This document shows, in pieces, positions 1 through 8,827 of a stretch of DNA of 64,000 bases (within the stretch, counting starts at the first letter, position 1; each line of letters opens with the position of its first letter). The stretch is taken from NCBI RefSeq assembly GCF_013031245.1, contig NZ_WPZL01000002.1, positions 124,001 to 188,000 of the forward strand, given 5' to 3'. Source of the DNA: Ruegeria lacuscaerulensis. Its GTDB lineage: Bacteria; Pseudomonadota; Alphaproteobacteria; Rhodobacterales; Rhodobacteraceae. A program made the position numbers and the translations under genes. A model generated the notes under the pieces. That model ran no database searches. It was given only the letters and a program-made list of their open reading frames with translations, and had not been told where the DNA came from.

Positions 1-82
1 TGAGCGCGCGAAAATACTGCGATTCTCGGCATGTTCAAGCGATTTTTCTGAGCGCCTGCTATGACAGGAAAACAGACCTATG

Positions 83-619
83 TCACTCGTCTTTTTTCAA
101 GGCATCGCGCAAATCGGCCAGCCCCGAAAATGGCTTGACGTCTTCATCGGTCAAAGCCTGCTTACCCGGCTCGGTAAAACCGGCCTGACCCAGTTCTGCG
201 CCATCTTTACGCGGGTATTGGGGCAGGGCCAGCGACAGGGCCTCGACCATGACAAGCGCCGGGTCGATCTCGGCGCCCAGCTGTTCGGTCTCGTCATCTT
301 CGGGGATTTCGAACTCGGGCTCTTCGGGATCGGCCCAGTTAGCGACAAAGACCCGGGTTACGGGAATGTCGATGCGGGTCGTTACCGGCTCCAGCGTCAC
401 GACGCAGGGCTGAATGACCGTAGCGCCCAGTTTGCCCTTCAATACCCAGTCACGTTTGCCCGTTGCCCCAACGTCACCTACAAAGCTGAGCTTTCGCAGG
501 CCAAGCAGGCCCAGATCACCCTTGATGGCGTCCAAAGCCTTTGCATCAGGGCGCAGTTCAAACGGAGTTGGTGCGTTTTGGGGCAGATCTGCCACCCGCA
601 GAGATGTCTGGTTGCTCAT
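83..619 (-). CDS. DUF177 (YceD-type) protein, rRNA/ribosome-linked
   Basis: A 178-residue acidic cytosolic protein of the DUF177/YceD family. The family hallmark P-C-V-V-T-L-E-P is present around residues 71-78 (Cys72), followed by the usual acidic C-terminal half. In many bacteria this gene sits directly before rpmF (ribosomal protein L32), and family members have been linked to 23S rRNA accumulation; here the window edge cuts off whatever lies downstream, and bases 1-82 show no gene. The reading frame is open further upstream (to 1069), but that extension lies antisense to bamE, so the ATG at 619 was chosen. Family assignment is firm; the molecular role is not established by the sequence. 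Confidence 0.85.
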   Translation of the reverse strand: MSNQTSLRVADLPQNAPTPFELRPDAKALDAIKGDLGLLGLRKLSFVGDVGATGKRDWVLKGKLGATVIQPCVVTLEPVTTRIDIPVTRVFVANWADPEEPEFEIPEDDETEQLGAEIDPALVMVEALSLALPQYPRKDGAELGQAGFTEPGKQALTDEDVKPFSGLADLRDALKKDE

Positions 620-703
620 TCGTGACCCTTTCCTGTGTTGAACCGGGGCTGCGGTTTCTGTAATCGGATAGGGTCCGCGAGGGGGCAACGCAAGAGGGTG
701 TAA

Positions 704-1177
704 ATGTTGAAGGTTGTGAACAGGTTGAACCCAGCGTCGAAAACGCTTGTTTTTGCGGCCTGTCTGGCAGCCGTCGGGGCGTGTAGTCCAGTCTTCAAGA
801 ATCACGGATATATCCCGCCAGCCGAGGACCTTGCCGAGATCAAGGTCGGTGTGGACACCCGCGACAGCGTTATGGAAGCGGTCGGCGCGCCCAGTTCGTC
901 CGGAGTAGTACGGGATTCCGGATTTTACTACGTTCGGTCCCGCGTTCGTCACTATGGCCCGAAGCGGCCCGAGGTGGTTTCGCGCGAGCTGGTCGCGATC
1001 AGCTTTGATGATCGTGGAGTCGTCCGCAACATCGAACGTTTCGGGCTGGAAGACGGCGTGGTCGTTCAACTGGATCGCCGCGTGACCGAATCCTCAATTG
1101 AGGGTAAGGGCTTCCTCCGCCAGCTGTTGGGTAACATCGGCAACTTCAACCCTGCCAATATTCCAGGCGCCAACTAA
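704..1177 (+). CDS. bamE: Outer membrane protein assembly factor BamE (SmpA/OmlA lipoprotein)
   Basis: A 157-residue lipoprotein with an N-terminal signal ending in A-V-G-A-C, so Cys27 should be lipidated. The SmpA/OmlA fold follows: the stretch with G-V-D-T-R-D-S-V-M-E-A-V-G-A-P-S is the typical start of the domain (about residues 48-63), and the segment ending R-N-I-E-R-F-G-L is typical of its end. BamE is an accessory subunit of the BAM complex that inserts beta-barrel proteins in the outer membrane. An AGAGGG ribosome-binding site precedes the ATG. It is divergent from the DUF177 gene with an 84-base gap that should carry both promoters, an arrangement common in Rhodobacteraceae. Confidence 0.88.
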   Translation: MLKVVNRLNPASKTLVFAACLAAVGACSPVFKNHGYIPPAEDLAEIKVGVDTRDSVMEAVGAPSSSGVVRDSGFYYVRSRVRHYGPKRPEVVSRELVAISFDDRGVVRNIERFGLEDGVVVQLDRRVTESSIEGKGFLRQLLGNIGNFNPANIPGAN

Positions 1178-1275
1178 TTTACAGCCAAGTCTTGTTATGG
1201 TCACAGGACAGTCACACGTCTTGTGATAATGACGCGGCAAGATGAAACAGGTCAGCAACCGCGGAGGATGCGACC

Positions 1276-2010
1276 ATGGCACTATTGCTTGGTAAAGGTC
1301 GGTATCGTGCGCGTCTTGCGCAGACACCACAGGATGTGACCGCTGCACAGCGGCTTCGTACCCTGGCCTTTGACACGAACCTGACCGATCGGGACGATTT
1401 CGACCCTGTCTGTGCCCATATACTGGTCGAAGATATGCGCGAAGGGAGGCAATTGGTCTGTTGCTTCCGTATGCTGACCATGGAGTGTGGGGCTGAGATC
1501 GGTGACAGTTATTCCGCACAATTCTATGACCTGTCCGCCCTCGAAGGTTTTGACGGGCGGATGGTCGAGATGGGGCGGTTTTGCATTCATCCCGACTGGA
1601 CCGATCCGGACATATTGCGTGTCGCGTGGGGCGCGATGACCGCTTATGTGGACCAAAACAACGTTGAGATGCTGTTCGGCTGTTCTTCCTTTGCGGGGAC
1701 GGAAACCTCTGAGTATCTGGACGCATTTGCAATGCTGAAGCACCGGCATCTGGCGCCCAAGCGGTGGTTGCCGCGGGTCAAGGCGCCGGATGTGTTCCGC
1801 TTTGCTGCCCGTCTGCGTCGTCGGCCAGATTCAAAGAAAGCGATGCTCCGGATGCCGCCTTTGCTGCGCACTTATCTGACGATGGGCGGATGGGTCAGCG
1901 ATCATGCAGTGGTCGATCGCCACATGAACACACTTCATGTATTCACCGGACTTGAAATCGGAGCGATCCCCCCCGCGCGGAAACGTTTGTTACGGACTGT
2001 GGTCAGGTAA
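1276..2010 (+). CDS. olsB: L-ornithine N(alpha)-acyltransferase OlsB
   Basis: A 244-residue GNAT-fold acyltransferase of the OlsB family. It transfers a 3-hydroxy fatty acyl group from acyl carrier protein to the alpha-amino group of ornithine, giving lyso-ornithine lipid, the first step of phosphorus-free ornithine lipid synthesis in marine alphaproteobacteria. Family-typical features are the start with R-Y-R-A-R-L-A, the R-L-R-T-L-A-F segment, the F-R-M-L strand near residue 65, E-M-G-R-F-C-I-H-P near 97-105 and G-C-S-S-F-A-G-T around 139-146. A strong GGAGGA site precedes the ATG. The partner O-acyltransferase OlsA is not adjacent; the next gene encodes an ABC-F ATPase. Confidence 0.85.
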   Translation: MALLLGKGRYRARLAQTPQDVTAAQRLRTLAFDTNLTDRDDFDPVCAHILVEDMREGRQLVCCFRMLTMECGAEIGDSYSAQFYDLSALEGFDGRMVEMGRFCIHPDWTDPDILRVAWGAMTAYVDQNNVEMLFGCSSFAGTETSEYLDAFAMLKHRHLAPKRWLPRVKAPDVFRFAARLRRRPDSKKAMLRMPPLLRTYLTMGGWVSDHAVVDRHMNTLHVFTGLEIGAIPPARKRLLRTVVR

Positions 2011-2051
2011 TCGCCGTTGACGCCTTGGACCTGCCAGTTTAGCTGGCGGGC

Positions 2052-3860
2052 ATGGCGAGAATTCCTTTGTTGCAGATGTCCGGCATTTCCCTGACTTTCG
2101 GGGGTAATCCGGTGTTTTCGGGGCTGGACCTTGTAGTCCAGCCGGGTGACCGCGTGGCTTTGGTAGGGCGCAATGGCTCGGGCAAGTCAACCCTGATGAA
2201 AGTGATGGCCGGTCTGGTCGAGACCGATCAGGGCGATATCGTGATCCCGCCGGGCAAATCCGTTGGTTACATGGAGCAGGACCCCGGAATGGAGGGTTTT
2301 GCCACGCTGGGCGATTATGCTTCCAGCGGGTTGGAGCCGGGTGAGCTGTACAAGGTCGAACGCGCCGGAGAGGGGCTGAAATTTGACCCGTCCCGCCCGG
2401 TGGAAACGGCCTCGGGCGGAGAACGGCGGCGTGCCGCATTGGCCAAGCTGATGGCCGAGGCGCCGGATCTGATGTTGCTGGACGAACCGACCAACCATCT
2501 GGACATCGAAGCCATCGCGTGGCTTGAACGCGAGTTGGGCTCAACACGGGCGGCCTACGTGCTGATCTCGCACGACCGCGCCTTCCTACGCGCCTTGACC
2601 CGCGCGACACTGTGGATCGACCGCGGCATGGTGCGGCGGCAGGAGCAGGGGTTCGAAGCGTTCGAATCCTGGCGCGACAAGGTCTGGGAGGAAGAAGACC
2701 AACAGCGACACAAGCTGAACAGGCTGATCAAATCCGAGGCCAAATGGGCTGTCGAAGGCATCAGCGCGCGCCGTAAACGCAATCAGGGGCGGGTGCGCGC
2801 TTTGCAGGCTTTGCGAGCCGAGAAGGCAGCGCAGATCAAGCGTCAGGGCTCGGCGGCCATGTCGCTGGATACCGGTCCGAAATCCGGGCGAAAGGTGATT
2901 GAGGCCAAAGGCTTGTCCAAGTCTTTTGACGCGCAACAGATCGTGCGGAACTTTGATCTGTTGGCGCAGCGCGGCGACCGCGTGGCTTTTGTCGGTCCCA
3001 ATGGTGTGGGCAAGACGACACTGTTGAAAATGCTACTGGGGCAAGAAGAGCCGGATGAAGGCACAGTGACCTTGGGCACCAACCTTGTGATCGCTGTATT
3101 CGATCAGGCCCGTGCGCAGTTGGACCCGGAGATGACCCTGTGGGACAGCCTGACCGGCGACCCTGAGATGCGGGTATCGGGCAAAGCTGATCAGGTGATG
3201 GTGGGCGGTCAGCCCAAACATGTGGTCGGCTACCTCAAGGAATTCCTGTTCGACGAACGGCAGGCAAGAGCGGCTGTTAAGTCCCTGTCAGGGGGTGAAA
3301 AAGCGCGGCTGTTGCTGGCCAAACTGATGGCCAAACCCTCGAACCTGCTGGTGCTCGACGAACCGACCAACGATCTGGATGTCGAGACGCTGGATCTGTT
3401 GCAGGAACTGTTGGACGACTATGACGGCACCGTTTTGCTGGTCAGTCACGACCGGGATTTTCTGGATCGCGTGGCGACAACGACCATCGCGATGGAGGGC
3501 AATGGCCGCGCGACCGTCTATGCCGGCGGGTGGTCGGACTATATTGCGCAACGAGGCGATACCTTCCAAAAGAAGGAAGAAAAAACAAAAACTTCAAAGC
3601 CGAAGGTGAAGCAAGAGAGCCAACCGAAATCAGGTCTGTCTTTTTCCGAGAAACACCGTTTGGAAAAACTACCCGCTGAAATTGCCCGCCTTGAAGCCGA
3701 GATTGGCAAGCTGGAGGAACTCATGGCCGACCCCGAGTTGTTCACGCGTGAGCCGGTGAAATTCCAGAAGGCGACCGAGGCACTAGTCGAACGGCAGGAA
3801 AAACTGGCGGTGGCAGAGGAAGAGTGGCTGGTGCTCGAGGAAAAGGCCGAGGGCGCTTAG
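2052..3860 (+). CDS. uup: ABC-F family ATPase Uup
   Basis: A 602-residue soluble protein with two ABC ATPase domains and no membrane segments, as in the ABC-F family that acts on ribosomes or nucleic acids rather than in transport. The first domain has Walker A G-R-N-G-S-G-K-S-T (residues 39-47), signature S-G-G-E-R and Walker B ending L-D-E-P-T-N-H-L-D. The second has G-P-N-G-V-G-K-T-T, L-S-G-G-E-K and L-D-E-P-T-N-D-L-D. A charged linker lies between them, and a lysine/glutamate-rich C-terminal coiled coil (about 510-600) is the Uup hallmark. Uup binds branched DNA and ribosomes and affects precise transposon excision. Its end overlaps the convergent acetyltransferase gene by 4 bases. Confidence 0.88.
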   Translation: MARIPLLQMSGISLTFGGNPVFSGLDLVVQPGDRVALVGRNGSGKSTLMKVMAGLVETDQGDIVIPPGKSVGYMEQDPGMEGFATLGDYASSGLEPGELYKVERAGEGLKFDPSRPVETASGGERRRAALAKLMAEAPDLMLLDEPTNHLDIEAIAWLERELGSTRAAYVLISHDRAFLRALTRATLWIDRGMVRRQEQGFEAFESWRDKVWEEEDQQRHKLNRLIKSEAKWAVEGISARRKRNQGRVRALQALRAEKAAQIKRQGSAAMSLDTGPKSGRKVIEAKGLSKSFDAQQIVRNFDLLAQRGDRVAFVGPNGVGKTTLLKMLLGQEEPDEGTVTLGTNLVIAVFDQARAQLDPEMTLWDSLTGDPEMRVSGKADQVMVGGQPKHVVGYLKEFLFDERQARAAVKSLSGGEKARLLLAKLMAKPSNLLVLDEPTNDLDVETLDLLQELLDDYDGTVLLVSHDRDFLDRVATTTIAMEGNGRATVYAGGWSDYIAQRGDTFQKKEEKTKTSKPKVKQESQPKSGLSFSEKHRLEKLPAEIARLEAEIGKLEELMADPELFTREPVKFQKATEALVERQEKLAVAEEEWLVLEEKAEGA

Positions 3861-4414
3861 GTCTGGTTCACTTTTAAAGGCCGGGCAGGGTTCCCGGCCA
3901 CCGTCTCGCCATCGGCCACGTCCTTGGTGACCACGCTGCCCGCGCCGATGGTGGCGTTGTCGCCGATGGTGACGCCGGGCATCAGGATGGCCCCTCCACC
4001 GACCCAGACGTTTCGGCCAATTGTCACCGGCAACCCGATTTCCAATCCTTGCGTACGCTCAGCCGGGTCTTTGGCGTGCTGGGCGCAATAGATCTGCACA
4101 TGAGGGCCGAACATCGTGTCGTCCCCGACCCGAACTGGTGCGGTGTCCAGAACCACGCAGCCGGTATTGAAATAGACGCGTTGACCGAGGTGTATATTCA
4201 GACCGTAGGCGCAATGAAAGGGGGCTTCGAGAAAACACTCCTCTCCGCAATTGGCGAGAAGCGCTTGCAATTCAGGCACCATCGCGCCACGGGTATCCGG
4301 GTGGCAGGTGTTATGCGCATGAACCGCGCGACGCGCCTGAGCGCGTAAGACGTCCAACTCCGGGTCCAGACAGCAATACCACTGCCCGGCTTGCATTTTT
4401 TCCCTCTCGGTCAT
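3857..4414 (-). CDS. Maltose/galactoside O-acetyltransferase family protein
   Basis: A 185-residue left-handed beta-helix acetyltransferase close to Maa/LacA. The N-terminal M-T-E-R-E-K-M start, the Y-G-L-N-I-H-L-G strand, and hexapeptide turns ending G-N-P-A-R-P match the family, which uses acetyl-CoA to acetylate the 6-hydroxyl of maltose, glucose or galactosides. The catalytic histidine is likely the one in the Q-H-A-K-D-P segment. It begins 9 bases after the SDR stop codon, so the two are probably co-transcribed. An inner ATG at 4396 has a better ribosome-binding site (GAGAGGGA), but family alignment favours the longer start. The sugar substrate is unknown. Confidence 0.82.
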   Translation of the reverse strand: MTEREKMQAGQWYCCLDPELDVLRAQARRAVHAHNTCHPDTRGAMVPELQALLANCGEECFLEAPFHCAYGLNIHLGQRVYFNTGCVVLDTAPVRVGDDTMFGPHVQIYCAQHAKDPAERTQGLEIGLPVTIGRNVWVGGGAILMPGVTIGDNATIGAGSVVTKDVADGETVAGNPARPLKVNQT

Positions 4415-4423
4415 GAGGAAGAC

Positions 4424-5179
4424 CTAGCGCATACGAAGCGCGCCGTCGATGCGGATGACCTCGCCGTTCAGATAGCCCATTTCGACAATGAATCCGGCCA
4501 ACCGCCCGTATTCACGCGGATCGCCAAGGCGGGCGGGGTTGGGAACATCGGCGGCCAGTTGCTGCTGTACCTCTTCTGGCAGGCCGGCCAGCATCGGCGT
4601 CATGAAAATGCCGGGCGCGATGGTCATCACGCGGATACCGGTCGAGGCCAGATCGCGGGCCATGGGCAGGGTCATGCCCACAACACCGCCCTTAGAGGCC
4701 GCGTAGGCGGTCTGTCCCTTTTGCCCGTCAAATGCAGCGATTGAAGCGGTGTTGATGATCACCCCGCGGGCGCCGTCCGATTCAGGGTCGTTCAGCGCCA
4801 TTTCAGCAGCAGCCAATCGCGAGACGTTGAATGTGCCGACCAGATTGATGTCGATGGTTCGCTGAAACGCGTCCAAGGGGTGGGGGCCATCTTTGCCCAC
4901 CGTCTTGATACCATAGGCGATCCCGGCGCAGTTCACGGCGGCGGTGATCTTGCCCATGCTGTCTTTTGCCTGCGCCACAGCGGCCGAGACCGAACCCTCA
5001 TCGGTTACATCGGTTTGCGCGAAATGCCCGCCGATTTCTTCCGCGACCCGCGCGCCCCGGTCGGCGTCACGGTCGAGAATCGTGACCTGTGCTCCGTGTT
5101 CAGCGAAATACCGGGCGGTGGCTTCTCCCAGTCCTGAAGCCCCGCCAGTGACGATTGCTGCTGTTGTGGACAATTGCAT
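4424..5179 (-). CDS. SDR family dehydrogenase, type II 3-hydroxyacyl-CoA dehydrogenase-like
   Basis: A 251-residue short-chain dehydrogenase. It has the NAD-binding T-G-G-A-S-G-L-G-E motif (about residues 11-19), the N-C-A-G segment, and a catalytic Ser/Tyr-x3-Lys set in N-T-A-S-I-A and Y-A-A-S-K-G. The F-D-G-Q-K-G-Q-T-A-Y context and the C-terminal G-E-V-I-R-I-D-G-A-L-R-M are characteristic of the HSD17B10-like group that oxidises short or branched 3-hydroxyacyl-CoA, so fatty-acid or isoleucine breakdown is a reasonable guess. The ATG at 5179 was chosen over an upstream in-frame start at 5215 because a perfect palindromic operator occupies the space between them. Confidence 0.8.
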   Translation of the reverse strand: MQLSTTAAIVTGGASGLGEATARYFAEHGAQVTILDRDADRGARVAEEIGGHFAQTDVTDEGSVSAAVAQAKDSMGKITAAVNCAGIAYGIKTVGKDGPHPLDAFQRTIDINLVGTFNVSRLAAAEMALNDPESDGARGVIINTASIAAFDGQKGQTAYAASKGGVVGMTLPMARDLASTGIRVMTIAPGIFMTPMLAGLPEEVQQQLAADVPNPARLGDPREYGRLAGFIVEMGYLNGEVIRIDGALRMR

Positions 5180-5200
5180 GGCGTGCGCTCCGTTGCGATT

Positions 5201-5214
5201 TGAACAATTGTTCA
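5201..5214. promoter_or_regulatory. Perfect 14-bp palindrome, probable TetR-type operator
   Basis: TGAACAATTGTTCA is a perfect inverted repeat 21 bases upstream of the SDR start codon, inside an A+T-rich promoter-like stretch. The shape and the TGAAC half-site resemble operators of TetR-family repressors. No TetR gene is in the neighbourhood, so the cognate regulator would act from elsewhere. Confidence 0.55.
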
Positions 5215-5354
5215 TTTAATAAAAAACGAAACTTCTGTCCAGCCGCGAGGCAGCAAACAAGTGGACTTCTGCTTTGAGCCCATAGTGACTGGTATTTCTA
5301 TTCCACCTAAGATTCATTATTCAAAATTAAACAGCAGCAATCGAGTAGACTTAT

Positions 5355-5834
5355 TTGACACTCTTTCGAATAGCGGTTCTTCTAGTTTTGGGTGGATGCA
5401 CTGGCGCTCAAAATGTTGATGGTCAACCAAACCTAGTCTCTCCCTTCCCGGAGCGACCACGTGAACAATTCACCTTTCGCCACGACATCTTACTGGTGAG
5501 GGGTAACGTTCTACACTTTGAAGAGGATGGAACGAGAAGTACTCATCATTTCTTACCGATCCAGACGATAGTAGATAGAAATACATATGTAATTTCGATA
5601 ACCCCACAAATAGACATTGATGATTTCTACGGCCTTGAGTCCGACGCTGAGAGCGATGTTTCCAGTATCATCGACGCTGCCAAAAAGTATTGTACTGATA
5701 CCGGGTATGTACGCGTCGATGACGGTGCCAATATTTGGGTTGGAGCAAACGGCATGTCGCTTGTCGAGTTCTGTGTTCCGCCCGAAATTTCACTGCCCGC
5801 ATGGTACAAGGCAGGGGACCGTGTGCCCCGTTGA
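5355..5834 (+). CDS. Hypothetical lipoprotein, orphan
   Basis: A 159-residue protein starting with TTG. The N-terminus is a short lipoprotein signal with the lipobox L-G-G-C near residues 12-15. The mature part is polar and acidic, with only two further cysteines (one in K-K-Y-C-T-D, one in V-E-F-C-V-P-P) that could form a disulfide. I do not recognise the family. The base composition is clearly more A+T-rich than its neighbours (for example ATAGTAGATAGAAATACATATG near 5568-5589), which suggests recent acquisition. It sits alone between the SDR promoter and the tyrS terminator. Translation from TTG without a strong ribosome-binding site is uncertain. Confidence 0.55.
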   Translation: MTLFRIAVLLVLGGCTGAQNVDGQPNLVSPFPERPREQFTFRHDILLVRGNVLHFEEDGTRSTHHFLPIQTIVDRNTYVISITPQIDIDDFYGLESDAESDVSSIIDAAKKYCTDTGYVRVDDGANIWVGANGMSLVEFCVPPEISLPAWYKAGDRVPR

Positions 5835-5925
5835 GGCTGCGCATGCGTGTTTTTGAGGCCGAAATCAAATAACGGCAAAGTCCGCAAAGCGGGCAACCGT
5901 CAAATTCAAATGTCCGAGCTAATAT

Positions 5926-5953
5926 GAAAATGGCCACCTCAAAAAGGTGGCCA
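5926..5953 (-). terminator. Rho-independent terminator of tyrS
   Basis: Read on the minus strand, a 9-bp perfect stem TGGCCACCT/AGGTGGCCA with a 5-base loop is followed by TTTTC. It lies about 30 bases after the tyrS stop codon. Confidence 0.8.
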
Positions 5954-5982
5954 ACCAATCCTTGTCTTCGCAGAGCAGCCGA

Positions 5983-7233
5983 TTAGCCCAACTGAACCAA
6001 CGCGTGCCGTTTTTTGCCTGCGCTCAGCTTGATCGGTGAGGACAGCGCGCCCGCGTCGATCATTAGACCTGCGTCTGTCAGCGGTGCGTCGTCCAGTTTT
6101 GCGCCGTTTTCGGCGATCAGACGCTTGGCCTCTTTACCCGATTTCGCAAGTCCCGATTTCACGATGATCTGAACAATGGACATGCCGTCGCCCAGTTCAT
6201 CCGCAGACAGAGTTAAAGTCGGGAGGTCTCCGCCAACTCCGCCTTTTTCGAACACCTCGCGCGCTGTCGCCTCGGCCTTTTCGGCGGCCTCGGCCCCGTG
6301 CAGCAGGGTGGTGACTTCGTTGGCGAGGCGAATCTTGGCTTCGTTGATCTCGGACCCCTGCAACGCGGCCAGCCGGTCGCATTCGTCCACGGGCAGCTCG
6401 GTGAAGATCTTCAGGAACCGGCCCACGTCGGCGTCGGTAGTGTTGCGCCAGAACTGCCAGAACTCATAGGACGACAGCATGTCACCATTCAGCCAGACCG
6501 CGCCGCCCTGCGACTTACCCATCTTGCGGCCATCGCTGGTGGTCAGCAGGGGTGTGGTCAGACCATAGATTTCATGGTCAAGCACCCGGCGGGTCAGGTC
6601 GACGCCGTTGACGATGTTGCCCCACTGGTCCGAGCCGCCCATTTGCAGAACGCAGTCATATCGGCGGTTCAGTTCCAGGAAGTCATAGGCCTGCAGGATC
6701 ATGTAGTTAAACTCGAGGAACGAGAGCGACTGCTCGCGATCCAGACGCGATTTTACCGATTCAAAGCTCAGCATCCGGTTGACCGAGAAATGCCGCCCGA
6801 TATCGCGCAGGAATTCGAGGTAGTTCAGGTTGTCCAGCCACTCGGCATTGTTCAGCATCAGCGCGCCGGTTTCGCTGTCGTCATAGGACAGGTATTTGGC
6901 GAAGACCTGCTTCATGCCCGCAATGTTGGCGTCAATCTGTTCGGGGCCCAGCAGGGGGCGTTCATCCGACCGGAAGGACGGGTCGCCCACCTTGGTCGTG
7001 CCACCGCCCATCAGGGTGATCGGTTTGTGGCCGGTCTTTTGCAGCCAGCGCAGGACCATGATGTTCATCAGGTGACCCACGTGCAGAGACTGCGCGGTGG
7101 CGTCATAACCGATATAGGCTGTTTGCACCCCGCTGATCAGCGCTTCGTCAAGGCCCTGATAATCGGTGCAGTCGGCCAGAAAGCCGCGCTCGATCATCGT
7201 GGCGATGAATTCCGATTTGGGGTGGTAGTTCAT
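5983..7233 (-). CDS. tyrS: Tyrosyl-tRNA synthetase
   Basis: A 416-residue class I aminoacyl-tRNA synthetase that charges tRNA-Tyr. The HIGH-type motif is H-V-G-H (residues 51-54), and the KMSKS-type loop is K-M-G-K-S near residue 235. The motif [11 protein letters not shown], which reads out tyrosine, is present, and a C-terminal S4 RNA-binding domain begins near residue 350 (I-V-K-S-G-L-A-K-S). Length matches the bacterial TyrRS group. The gene stands alone with its own terminator; no leader attenuator was seen. Confidence 0.95.
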   Translation of the reverse strand: MNYHPKSEFIATMIERGFLADCTDYQGLDEALISGVQTAYIGYDATAQSLHVGHLMNIMVLRWLQKTGHKPITLMGGGTTKVGDPSFRSDERPLLGPEQIDANIAGMKQVFAKYLSYDDSETGALMLNNAEWLDNLNYLEFLRDIGRHFSVNRMLSFESVKSRLDREQSLSFLEFNYMILQAYDFLELNRRYDCVLQMGGSDQWGNIVNGVDLTRRVLDHEIYGLTTPLLTTSDGRKMGKSQGGAVWLNGDMLSSYEFWQFWRNTTDADVGRFLKIFTELPVDECDRLAALQGSEINEAKIRLANEVTTLLHGAEAAEKAEATAREVFEKGGVGGDLPTLTLSADELGDGMSIVQIIVKSGLAKSGKEAKRLIAENGAKLDDAPLTDAGLMIDAGALSSPIKLSAGKKRHALVQLG

Positions 7234-7323
7234 AACGTGCCTCGGGGTTAATAGTGCGAGGCACTGTATAGGCGGCGCGTTGGGTAAGGAAAAGGCACCT
7301 TTTCCAATAAAACCGCAAGTGTT

Positions 7324-8589
7324 TCAGCTTTTAGTTGGCGGCAGGCGAAAGGCGTATAGCATAGCAATCAGATTCAATGCGGCCAGCCCAATGATCGGTG
7401 TGATTGGGTCGTGCAGATGAGCCACCGCACCGAGGATCGCGGCAAAAACCATACCGATCAGACCGGCACAGACGTCGCCAAGCGCGACCAGATAGGGGCG
7501 CTCTTTCTTCGAGGACATCTCGATGATGTACAGGTAGCGCCCGTAGATCACGCCGTTGCCGCCCAGTGACAGCAACAGGATGACCAGCGCATAGAGCCAC
7601 ACGTCCTGCGCATATCCCAGGAAGGTGAAGATAAGCGCCAGGACAGCGGAAAACGTCGAAATCAAACATCCCAGCCACATCACCGGCTTGACCGAGATGC
7701 GCCCGCAAAGCCAGCCCCAAAGGATGGATCCGATCACCATCCCAAGACTGGCTGCCATGACGAAATAGCTGAGGGAATGTTTGGTGCCCACGTGGAAGGT
7801 TGCTGCGTGGATCGTATAGAACGGCATCGCCAGTTCCACTGAGACAAAGATCAGCCGGGCGGTCAGGAATTTGCGGTACCACGAATAGGCCATGCCGGTC
7901 TTAAAGCCGGTCACCAGTTCAGCCAGCGGTTTGGGCTTATGTTTCGGGGCGGGTGCGTTGGCCTGCTCCTCTTCTATCAGGCGCACACCGATAAAGGCGA
8001 CTCCGGCCGCAAACATCGCAACAACGCCGCACCACAGAACAACAATATGGCGTTGCATCGGCTGTTCCGAGGCCAGCAGGTCGCGTGTCACCCAGACAAC
8101 GATGATGGCCAGAATGCCCGAGATGGTGGCCTGCGCAAACACCATGCGGTTGCGTTTCGCCTCAGGGACGGAAATGCCGTAAATCTGGCTGGTGCCAAGG
8201 CTGGTGATCCCCTGACACAGTCCCATGACTGTGGCGGTCGTCAGGAACAAAAGGACAATCAACACATTGGGCAGGCCGGTTGCGAACAGGGCGAGGACCG
8301 CCAGAATTGCTGCGGTCATGATATTGGGTGCGTAAACCGCCAGTTTCGCGCGGGTCACCCGGTTGATGAACGGGGATACAAATATCTCGGCAATCAGGCG
8401 CGAACCGGTCACGAAAGGCAGCAACATGCCCGCGAAGAATGTCGGGGCACCCAGTGCCAGATACAGGAATGGCAGCACCAGATTCGGGTTCACAAGCTGC
8501 GATCCGATGGTCGCCAGCGAACCAGACCAGAAGATCAGTTGGTAATTGCGGCCTTCGGATGGCTGCTTGGATGTCTGTGTGTCCGTCAT
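7324..8589 (-). CDS. MFS-type permease of unknown substrate
   Basis: A 421-residue very hydrophobic protein with about twelve predicted membrane helices in two halves, separated by a charged loop near residue 215 ([16 protein letters not shown]). This is the architecture of the major facilitator superfamily. The N-terminus is short, polar and cytoplasmic. No substrate-specific motif was recognised. It lies 90 bases downstream of the tyrS start on the same strand and is divergent from anmK, so it has its own promoter region at 8590-8827. Confidence 0.75.
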   Translation of the reverse strand: MTDTQTSKQPSEGRNYQLIFWSGSLATIGSQLVNPNLVLPFLYLALGAPTFFAGMLLPFVTGSRLIAEIFVSPFINRVTRAKLAVYAPNIMTAAILAVLALFATGLPNVLIVLLFLTTATVMGLCQGITSLGTSQIYGISVPEAKRNRMVFAQATISGILAIIVVWVTRDLLASEQPMQRHIVVLWCGVVAMFAAGVAFIGVRLIEEEQANAPAPKHKPKPLAELVTGFKTGMAYSWYRKFLTARLIFVSVELAMPFYTIHAATFHVGTKHSLSYFVMAASLGMVIGSILWGWLCGRISVKPVMWLGCLISTFSAVLALIFTFLGYAQDVWLYALVILLLSLGGNGVIYGRYLYIIEMSSKKERPYLVALGDVCAGLIGMVFAAILGAVAHLHDPITPIIGLAALNLIAMLYAFRLPPTKS

Positions 8590-8827
8590 AGCTGTTCGCT
8601 TAAGTCCTGCGCGCAGGATGAGAAATACCGTAAAGGTTACTCACAAAGGGATTTGGTGCAACCGTTCGGGGGTTTCACACAGAGTGCCTGTTGTGTCATG
8701 CGCTCACGCAGCGCCAAAAAACACGCCTGTCGCGCGATGCAGCTTGCCTTGTCGGCAGGGAAGCGGGCAGTTTGAGAACGCTGCACCGATCAACCGGTGC
8801 GGGATAACAAAAACGCATGAGGTGAGC

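Noticed and set aside
620-1069. Upstream extension of the DUF177 frame on the minus strand (328 codons in total)
   Set aside because: It lies antisense to bamE and does not resemble a protein; the family starts at the ATG at 619.
8783-8800. Dyad GCACCG-N6-CGGTGC in the anmK leader
   Set aside because: Short G+C-rich dyads are common in this genome, and no regulator or family motif fits.
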